From Ridgeia piscesae (taxonomy: Eukaryota; Annelida; Polychaeta; Sabellida; Siboglinidae), in the NCBI GenBank assembly GCA_025642075.2, contig JAODUO010000428.1, forward strand, positions 16,001 to 80,000: a DNA stretch of 64,000 nucleotides, written 5' to 3'. Positions 55,910-64,000 of this stretch are shown in pieces. The position numbers were made by a program, and so were the translations under genes. The notes beneath the pieces were generated by a model. The model saw nothing but the letters and a program-made list of their open reading frames with translations, was not told the DNA's origin and did no database searches. Position 1 is the first letter of the stretch; the number at the start of each line of letters is the position of its first letter.

Positions 55910-56096
55910 GCAAGAACAGTCTTTCTACTCCCCCATCTCACTTTCTGTTGTTCTTTCTTCTGTTGTTCTTGCCTGAGTCATCTCATTTGTGCCCCCCCCT
56001 CCACCCAACAGTGTGCCAGCTTCCATTTCTTTTGCTCAATATCGCTTACCATAATGATATTTATGACCTACCTAAAAATGTTTACAAAATTTTTTT

Positions 56097-56100
<4 letters not shown>

Positions 56101-56141
<41 letters not shown>
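56101..56141. repeat. (TA)n microsatellite
   Basis: About 20 TA units in the sequence after exon 12a. Confidence 0.95.
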
Positions 56142-56144
<3 letters not shown>

Positions 56145-57531
56145 TTTATAGAATAGTTTGTTGAATATTTGGTTGAGGTTATATCTGCAATGCTACAATT
56201 TTAAAGGAAATAATAAAGATAAACTAATCAAGCATGGAATATAATTAAATTATTCAGTACACAGTACAGTACATCACTTGAACAGTGTGTGGGAAGATAA
56301 GTTATTCTCACAGCAGCCTGTAATGGAACGTAGTTATCTGCCTAAAGTGTAAATGCTAGCAGTGTAAATATATTCAGTGACAAAATTGACAAATATTTCA
56401 GAAGTGTGGGTTAGTATAGACACAATAAACACTGGCCAGCCACAGGTGTGTGTGTCCTACTCTCACAGTCTTCTTAAATTGTGTTATATCTTCCAGTATG
56501 TAGTAAAGAAAGTCACTCAACTGCGGTTTTTCCAGTGAGATCACTGAAGCGTGAAAAAGTCTGATAATGGGCATCGAACTAGAAGTTGTCAGTTAAGACC
56601 TGTTGGAGGGAGGGTAACACCCCTTCCCAGATGTCAAACCCTTCCCCCACCCCTCTGTGCATGCATGGCCGCATTGCGTTCGTTGCTAGGCAGCTTTGTA
56701 TCGATACGTTCTTGTTTGCGACAACGTTCGGTTGAAGACCCTCCAAACTCGGACAGTCACGATGTACATGAGTTGTGATAATTTTGTTTATTTGTTTGTC
56801 TCGTATTTTATTTTTCAGTGCTATGTTTCTTTCTCTCTTCAGCTGGTGCTATTGTCGTCATGATCAAATGTATCGTACAAAATGTGTTCTCAAGTTGTTA
56901 GTTACTTTAAGTTCCGTTTAATTGTAATGTCGGTAATTCAACGTGTTTATGTATTATGGCTGAATTGAAAAGGTTTTGATGAACAGCCTGATGCCATTCT
57001 CATTCTGCTGTGTCATGGTGACCTTGAACCCTGCATGAGTTCATCACTCTTGACACATTTGATTAGTCACTCTTATTTGGCTTAGTTGATCAGTGGAGCC
57101 CGATAGATTAAGAATGCAATTAAACTGAAGGCAAACTGTACAACAATTTTGTTTGAAAATAGAGCAAATTTCAAGAGAATTAATAAATGCCATTGATGTT
57201 TCATGTACCATTTTTATGAGCGATGCTGTATCAACTTTATTGTTTAATCTTGAGGGTTCATATTCAGTAAATACCTGCTTGTAAATTAGATACTGGGTGC
57301 TAGGCCGTGTAATACCTGGTTCGGTTGTCAGTATCATTTAACTAATGAAAGTGCATTAAATTTAACTGCCACCAAGTAGTATCAGTTACAAGATGTTAAG
57401 TAAACATTTGCATTATTGTAACAATGACATTGTTCATCAAGACCACCATAGCTACTGTGGAGGCAGCGGCAGTGACTGTGGTCATGTGACTGTGGTCATG
57501 TGACTGACATGTGACTGACCTGTGTTTGCAG
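56142..57531. other. Sequence between alternative exons 12a and 12b
   Basis: Mostly unique. A CpG-richer patch at 56,640-56,770 contains a short open frame but fails the splice-phase test with exon 12a. No exon is called. Confidence 0.45.
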
Positions 57532-57857
57532 CAACTCTCAAGACCTGGTCACTGATGATGTACGGGACGGCCTCGGACCCTCACAACGGCTACCACTTGA
57601 CGAAGCAAAAGAAATACCAAGGTATGCCCACTAACTGTGCGTCGTCAATGACAACGACCCACACCAGGGGTAGTGGTGTGAGTGCCACGAGTCCGCGGTC
57701 CACGGCAACCGCAGCCACGTTCGGCGGGCTCATGCTCATGTCAACGGTCGACATGACAGGCTCACACCTCATGTGGCTGCTTGTAATCAGTGCCTCCACG
57801 GTGCTCCTACAGTGTCTCTGCTGCGGTGACATCAGCATGTTTCCCATAGCAACGTGA
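57532..57857 (+). CDS. furin: Furin-like exon 12b: P-domain last strand, Ser/Thr stalk, transmembrane end, stop
   Basis: After acceptor gtgtttgcag the exon continues in phase 1 as S-TLKTWSLMMYGTASDPHNGY, matching furin TLTKFTLVLYGTA. It then reads through a Ser/Thr-rich stretch of about 40 residues, a likely O-glycosylated stalk. A 19-residue hydrophobic segment LMWLLVISASTVLLQCLCC follows, then a 10-residue tail GDISMFPIAT and TGA. This is the layout of a type I membrane convertase with a very short cytosolic tail and no Cys-rich region. A possible internal donor (gtatgc at 57622) could shorten the exon, but codon use stays coding-like to the stop. Confidence 0.82.
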
Positions 57858-58734
57858 CACTAGGTGGCGCTCCGGCTCCCGTAGATATTTCGCCACATTC
57901 CAGTCAGTTGTACACAAACTGTTGCCACAAGGTGTGCGGGGGGCCAGCCTCTTGTGTCAGTTGTCACCACCAGGGGTAGATGGAGCCACTGTATCCACAC
58001 AACCTCGGTCTGAAATTGAGCAGGTGGCTGTAGTTATTACCAGTGAAAAACAGTTAAAATATCTGTTTTTATTTCGCAGTTTTTCTTGGAAATATTCTAG
58101 TGGTCTTATTCCCCACAGCATAACCAGATGTATTTTAAAACGTTACACACTTCTCAGGCTTTTATTAATTGAATGAAACGCATTCTCATTTCCTTTGTCA
58201 ATATCGTAAGTGCTCCATCACGCCCCCTGGTTCGTGTTCTGATAACAACTGGTTGCAGATTCGTTGGTTGAGCGTTGCGATGCACGCTTGGGTGGCATAG
58301 CTGCTGCGCACTTAATATATAATGCGTGGTGATTGGGTGAATTAACACGCTGCTATTTAAACAAGTAGCTACACTTGCCTATTTAATCTGGCCTTGCTCA
58401 GGGCAGAGTTTCTCTTGTTGCATAGAAATTGTTGCTTTGTTTCACTTTCTCATTCGCTGTTCTTAATAACTTGTGAAATTCAGGACAGGCTGAAATTATT
58501 GTTACATCAGCGAATGCATGTTGTAACAGTGTTACTCTACGAGACCCTGAGTGACCGGTGACTAAACGATTTTAGAACAAAGTTGACCAAATATTATCTT
58601 TCCGTCTGTTGCAACTGTTTGGTTGAGTTGACGTCAAAGGTCGTTTCTGTTTCAGTTCATGTCATATAAACACCCTGCAAGAACGTTTCCATATTTGTTG
58701 AGCAGTCTTAAACCAGGCAATGCCTAGGTGTGAT
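57858..58734. other. 3' flank or UTR of the furin-like gene
   Basis: A CTCF-like ACACTAGGTGGCGC overlaps the stop codon (57857-57870). No certain polyadenylation signal can be chosen; AATAAA occurs only further on (for example 60478 and 61278). Confidence 0.4.
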
Positions 58735-59090
58735 TGATGGTCAGTCTTAACCAAAGCAATGCCTGGATAGGATTGGTGGTCAGTCTTAACCAAGGCAATG
58801 CCTGGATGTGATTGATGGTCAGTCTTAACCAAGGCAATGTCTTGATGTGATTGGTGGTCAGTCTTAACAAAGGCAATGCCTGGATAGGATTGATGGTCAG
58901 TCTTAACCAAAGCAATGCCTGGATAGGATTGATCGTCAGTCTTAACCAAGGCAATGCCTGGGTGTGATTGGTGGTCAGTCTTAACCAAGGCAATGCCTGG
59001 ATGTGATTGATGGTCAGTCTTAACCAAGGCAATGCCTGGGTGTGAGTGGTGGTCAGTCTTAACCAAGGCAGTGCCTGGGTATGTCTGTTG
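58735..59090. repeat. 39-bp minisatellite, about 9 copies
   Basis: The unit is ggtcagtcttaaccaaggca followed by atgcctggatgtgattgat. Variants include gataggattg. Antisense frames are spurious. Confidence 0.95.
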
Positions 59091-59437
59091 GTTAGTCTAA
59101 AACAGCGTTAGTGTGTCACAATTATATGTAGTGTTTGGCATGTTTAATTTATTCTTTATTGTTATAATATAGCTCGTTAACAATGCAGTCTTACAAAGTA
59201 ATTGCAACAACCTGACACAGAACATTAACATAAAGGCACAGAGAGTGAAGTGAACATGTCATAGCTGTGACAGGTCACGGAATACTGTGTGATCCACTCA
59301 TTTGAAGCAGTTATTAATTATCAAAGTCAGTCATGTAAGTGCAGCATTTTATTAATTAGAGGATCCGTAACAGTCTCTACCTCGCCTGAAAGGAAGAGAG
59401 CATTCAGTAGAGGAAGCACCTTGAGTCAGCCCACCAC

Positions 59438-59752
59438 ACCCATCCCCTCTCCCTCCCCCTCCCCCTCCCCTCCCCCTCCCCCTCCCCCTCCCCCTCCCCC
59501 TCCCCCCCCCCCCCCACCCCCTCCCCCTCCCTCCCCCCCCCCCTCCCTCCCCTCCCCCTCCCCTCCCCCTCCCCTCCCCCTCCCCTCCCCCTCCCCTCTC
59601 CCTCTCCCTCTCCCTCTCCCTCTCCCTCTCCCTCCCTCCCTCTCCCTCTCTCCCTCCCCTCCCTCTCCTCTCCCTCCCCTCCCCCTCCCCTCTCCCTCTC
59701 CCCTCCCTCCCCTCTCTCCCTCTCCTCTCCCTCTCCTTCACCCCTCTCCCTC
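59438..59752. repeat. Pure pyrimidine tract of CCCCT/CTCCCT units
   Basis: About 315 bp that is almost only C and T on the plus strand, with changing short periods and several mirror-symmetric stretches. Confidence 0.96.
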
Positions 59753-59960
59753 TCAGTCGTGTACATATGTAGAGAAACTATTTAAACTGTGTTGTTGCTA
59801 ATATATTGATATAATAGTATTGTTCGGCAGTTCCCGAGAAGTCAGTGTAATTGCATCTAGCAAAACGATAACTCGCAAACTATGACATAAGCTACCTAAC
59901 CCTTTGTGTTTTAGCCCAATTTAATTCCATTGAGTCAATGTGACAGCTCCTCCTAGCTAT

Positions 59961-60310
<350 letters not shown>

Positions 60311-62614
60311 CTTCAAGTTCAGTGATTACAAAATCTAAAATAAATCTGACAACTATAATTACCAGTATGATTACCCAGTAGCTGTCATACAAATTATGTT
60401 TCAACCCTAGTGGCTGACTTTAGCTACCCACAGGGCTGTACTGTAAAATTATGCGTAATTTGTTGAAATCGACACTAAATAAACAACTAGTTTTTATGTT
60501 TTTATTTTTGTGAAGCTCGCCATAAACACCGCAGCCAAAAGCTACGAGACTTCCTCGTCAATGTGTACACTACCTGTGTGTGTTCATTTGTGCCACACTG
60601 ATACAACACAGGCAGTAGGTTACACTTACAGCGAGCTGTCTTAAAGCAGGTTGCTGTGTGTCCACGTGGCTTCACAGACATGTATTTATGATGTTTTTAT
60701 CGGTTAAAAAACTTTATTTGCAAACTCTTGCTCAAACAGTAACCTTTGTATGTTTTTGAAGAGGTCGACCGAATACTCATGTGTTAGTCTCGTTTCCAAA
60801 GCAGCTACAACAAGTATTAAGTTGGTGAAAAAGTTAATTACACTGTATAATATAGTATGTATTGCGTAGGTGTATGTAATTTAATTTAAACTGAAACGTG
60901 TGGTTTATTTACAAAATACGCCCAAAGCGAGAAGTGCAGGTTTCAGTTTTCAGTGCAACTGCTTTAAAACCAGTAAGTAATAATGATTAGTATTCGTTTG
61001 CAAAGATGTGTTTATCATTATTGTACAATCCAGTAATCAGCGTTTTATGACATATCAGGTTTCAGTTGTCACGGCAGAGTTGTTGCTGTGAGTCGGTGTC
61101 TGAGTATTATTTACTGTTTCTTACCAGTTGCTATGACAACCATTTAAAACACATCGTTTCCTGTGTTCCATACATAATTGCATAACATATATATTCCCAC
61201 ACACCTAGTCGGGTTTTTTTTATCTAACAACTGCTATATTTATTTTACTTCACGCTACAGTGCAGGGATGTTTACAAAATAAAATCTGCCAATTTGTTCA
61301 ACATGAACCCATATGGGTCATTGTATGTGTTACATTTTGGACGGGGTGCAATTTGATTTTATCAGCGTTGGCAGTACTGCCGGATATAGCCACCAGATGG
61401 CGATACCTCAAATGCCGACTCCATGACAAGTAGCTGTAGGTGTTTTGTCAACGATTAGAAATGAATGCGTATTTCTAGATGTAGCGGTTGTATAAATTGT
61501 GTTTGATCTTAAATTAGTAATATGCCCTGGTATTAATTTCTGTTCGCGTAGAGTTTATTCGTCTTACTGTGTATGTAGTGTAGTACCTTTTACAGTTATG
61601 TTCAAAATGATCCCATACATCAGCTTGTTGAGAAAACGTTGCTCCGAGTATATCCGCAGAGGGTCTATATGTAAACTCGTGATGGAGCGACGATGTATGT
61701 ATTTGTGATAACTATGAGGATATTATTTAGCACTTGTATTACCCAGGTTTGTAGGACGTTTTGTACATATGTAGGTCAGATGTGTTGCCGACGGCAACGG
61801 TGAAAGAAGCCACCAAGATTAGTGTTATACACACACATACACGCGTTGTTTTATACTTGTGTTTTGTATAATGTGTCGGTTTGACTGTTTGTCTGAATGT
61901 TACTAGGAATGGCGTACCGTGCTGACCTGTCACCTTTGTCAGGAAAAACAGACAATTTGAAGGGATATGGCAATTTGTTAATTTTAAGGTATTTCACAGA
62001 AAAGCAACTTTCGGCTTACTGGATCAGTGGACAGTATAGCCAGTTGGTGGGGCAAATGCTTTCAGACCCATTATAGCATTAGTTGGTAATTTATTCGATT
62101 GTTGAGGTTAATTATTAAACTGCTGAGGTTAAGAAACAGTGGATGTTGGAATGTCTAGGTTAAGGCAACCATTCAGCGAAACTTGTTTTTCTTCAAATTA
62201 TTTAGCCAGTAAATGTATATACAAATCTCACACGCAGAGGTGGATTTTTGTCGGGTAATCCATTGGGCAAAATGTCTTTAAACATTGACCTGCGGTACTA
62301 ATGTAGCAAACATATGCTGTTTAGCAATATTCTGAAATTGGGATTAACATGTTTTTTACCATGAAACGGCTAAATTTGTTTTGCAAAATATTTGCCAAAT
62401 TGCTTTCCTGAAGTTCAGAAGTCTTGTTGCAGCTAAAATGCGTCCAGTTCTAAGCACTCGTTTGAAACTGTGCTTTTGGTGTAAAATAAACGACATTCAG
62501 CAAATAGAACTACCTCATGTTGCAGGGTACTTGGGTCGTTTGGATAAAAGCATTGGACAGACTGGGTATCATCTGTGAATTGTGTAAACGCAGCATTGGT
62601 TTCATATTCTGAAA
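60311..62614. other. Unique intergenic or 3' flank sequence
   Basis: About 2.3 kb of AT-rich unique sequence with two X-boxes (61127, 61784) and one CTCF-like motif (61390-61403). No recognisable gene. Confidence 0.45.
61784..61798. promoter_or_regulatory. Perfect RFX X-box-like palindrome
   Basis: GTTGCCGACGGCAAC has perfect six-base arms with a 3-bp spacer, as in X-boxes bound by RFX factors. Related sites occur at 61127-61140 (GTTGCTATGACAAC), 55800-55812, 50702-50715, 50683-50696, 43957-43970 and 32433-32445. Confidence 0.35.
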
Positions 62615-62940
62615 TACTGGTGGTGGTGATAGGCTATCACTGATAGAGGTGGTGATAGGCTATCACTGATACAGGTGGTGATAGGCTATCACTGATAGTG
62701 GTGGTGATAGGCTATCGCTGATAGTGGTGGTGATAGGCTATCACTGATAGAGGTGGTGATAGGCTATCACTGATAGAGGTGGTGATAGGCTATCACTGAT
62801 AGAGGTGGTGATAGGCTATCACTGATAGAGGTGGTGATAGGCTATCACTGATAGTGGTGGTGATAGGCTATCCCTGATAGAGGTGGTGATAGTCTATCAC
62901 TGTTAGTGGCGGTGATAGGCTATCACTTCCAGCAGAGGTG
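62615..62940. repeat. 26-bp minisatellite, about 12 copies
   Basis: The unit is gaggtggtgataggctatca followed by ctgata. CTATC-act-GATAG is an inverted repeat within each unit and overlaps a second one, GATAG-g-CTATC. Confidence 0.95.
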
Positions 62941-63827
62941 ATAGGCTAATGCCAGTGAAGTGGCCATTAACTGCCCGGTCAGTGTTGGATGACCGATAGA
63001 ACTTGCCAAGTGTGTGACAGAACTTGTCTGGTGCAGCAACAGTAAACAGTTATACGCCCAGTAGACCTGACAACTGCTGCTTGAGTGGACCTTGTCCAGT
63101 AGAAATAGGCAATTACAGGTTAACTGCTGGACACACTCAAATGCCACCACACATGTCTGGTAGAAACCATTGTAGAACACACGCCCACACCACTACACTT
63201 TAACTCACTGTTTGTCACTTAAACATGTCGTTCAGCTCTGCTGTCACACGGCAGTCTTCAGTGCACACTTCTGCCTGTGTGTGCTGACAATTTACGCTGT
63301 CAACTTCTGTCTGCGTCGCTGCGAAATGTTTTCTTTCCGAGCCACATTCCAGTGAAAGTGACACAGACAAGCCCTTGCATATAACCAGTGTCGGCAACTA
63401 CTCGACGCGTTGTTGCTGCTAGATAGGTTGCACAGACGCGACCGATCCGATGTATACTACTACCATTACTGTGTTTGTCTTGATTAAACTATTTATGTAG
63501 AAAACAACCTGTGTGTGTCGGCGTCGTGTCTCAGCTCCTCTCACTGCTTGTCTTCCTCCTTATCCACCTGCGTTTCATTTCCTCTGTTGCTTCTGTTCTG
63601 GGTGCATCTGTTTCCTATCATGTCCTTCTTGTATGCCAAATCTTCTTTTCTAAGTTCATCTCTTTTGTTCTTGTTGGTTCCAACTACGACATGCATTGGA
63701 AGAGTTCAGCCCCCCAACACACCCAGTCAACAGTCGTATTTTGTCCCGCCTTCTGTTTCTCTTAAGTTTCTTCCTGCCTCCGTCCTTTCCATTTACCGGC
63801 AACGAGCCACTTTCTGTGCCAGCCGTC
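62941..63827. other. Unique sequence before the possible second gene
   Basis: Unique, pyrimidine-rich after 63,530. It could contain a promoter or 5' UTR for the exon at 63828, but no specific element is clear. Confidence 0.4.
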
Positions 63828-63880
63828 ATGGCTGCCGTGCATATCAACAAGAACAAAGGAGAAGGCCGTGTCAGTCATTG
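63828..63880 (+). CDS. Possible first coding exon of a downstream gene (partial)
   Basis: An ATG in a good context (gccgtcATGGctg) opens 17 codons reading MAAVHINKNKGEGRVSHW up to a consensus donor, cattg|gtgagt. The codon bias is GC-rich at third positions and unlike the surrounding pyrimidine-rich sequence. I do not recognise the protein. The frame is also open upstream, so the true start could differ. The rest of the gene would lie outside the window. Confidence 0.3.
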
Positions 63881-64000
63881 GTGAGTGTCTTCATTGCTCT
63901 GTGCCTGATTCCTCTTTTGCATGTTGCTGCATTTTGTTCCTTCTGCCACTTCCAAGTTACCTTTTTTCTGGAAAATTTGCATGTTTCTGGAAGCTGCTAC

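Larger units (their letters stand above)
7263..57857 (+). other. furin: Gene span: furin-like proprotein convertase (5' incomplete)
   Basis: This is a multi-exon gene for a kexin/furin-type serine endoprotease, a secretory-pathway enzyme that cuts precursor proteins after paired basic residues. Twelve exons join without a stop or frameshift into 576 codons (1731 nt including the stop) when the last exon is the one at 57532. Within this polypeptide the triad is Asp 62, His 103, Ser 277, with oxyanion Asn 204. The spacings of 41, 101 and 73 equal those of human furin Asp153/His194/Asn295/Ser368. The furin/PCSK4 group fits best because of [17 protein letters not shown] and [21 protein letters not shown]1/3 and PC2 differ at these places. 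Introns run from 296 bp to 28 kb and are mostly minisatellite. Signal peptide and early prodomain exons were not found. Family assignment is very secure; the exact paralogue is inferred. Confidence 0.95.

Noticed and set aside
56551..56778. Short frame ending PPNSDSHDVHEL as a cytoplasmic tail for exon 12a
   Set aside because: Its best acceptor (cttcccag) gives the wrong phase for a join to exon 12a, and in the matching phase a stop comes after about 20 codons.
61499..61708. Open frame of 69 codons downstream of the gene
   Set aside because: No family resemblance, weak start context and no splice or codon evidence.
62615..62940. Engineered tetO array
   Set aside because: Flanks and period differ from tetO constructs and no vector sequence is present.

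Overview
The window comes from an animal nuclear genome, most likely an invertebrate. It holds an intron-rich gene with GT-AG introns, a deuterostome/lophotrochozoan-style furin protein, no bacterial-type gene packing, and very many micro- and minisatellites. I cannot name the species. By my boundary estimates, about half of the 64 kb (roughly 33 kb) is simple or tandemly repeated DNA. Almost every long open frame in the window is such an array read through and not a gene.

The one gene I can support firmly lies on the + strand from 7263 to 57857. It is a furin-like proprotein convertase (kexin-type subtilisin protease). I traced twelve consecutive coding exons by conserved protein sequence, splice sites and intron phase, plus an alternative last exon. 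The exons encode in order: the end of the prodomain with the autocleavage site RVKR|D (7263-7361), the catalytic Asp exon (35579-35707), a short DPDP exon (38170-38246), the catalytic His exon (38543-38631), a VRMLDG/SASWGP exon (40195-40367), the oxyanion-hole Asn exon (41397-41609), the catalytic Ser exon (42224-42324), the end of the catalytic domain (43331-43434, 44001-44118), and the P domain (50655-50819, 53929-54065, then 55595-55909 or 57532-57857). Triad spacing (41, 101 and 73 residues) is the same as in human furin. The signal peptide and most of the prodomain are not recognisable here and presumably lie upstream of the window.

Layout. 1-7262: upstream intron with several arrays. 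7362-35578: a 28-kb intron carrying about a dozen arrays, including a 5.5-kb array of a 59-bp unit, a 2-kb hairpin-forming 45-bp array, a 2.2-kb 24-bp array and a 3-kb 34-bp array that runs straight into the exon. 35708-50654: short exons separated by introns that are largely single minisatellites, several touching the splice site and containing copies of it. 50820-53928: an intron without large arrays, with a CpG-rich promoter-like stretch and a decayed minus-strand coding relic. 54066-57857: two competing 3' exons. 57858-63827: 3' flank with simple repeats and no recognisable gene. 63828-63880: a possible first coding exon of a second + strand gene.

The most unusual feature is the relation between minisatellites and splice junctions. 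At least two arrays consist of units that include the real 3' splice site and the first bases of the adjoining exon, and two others begin at a 5' splice site. The gene must therefore be spliced among dozens of near-copies of its own acceptors. A second point is the pair of in-phase, apparently mutually exclusive exons that each finish the P domain but give different C-termini.
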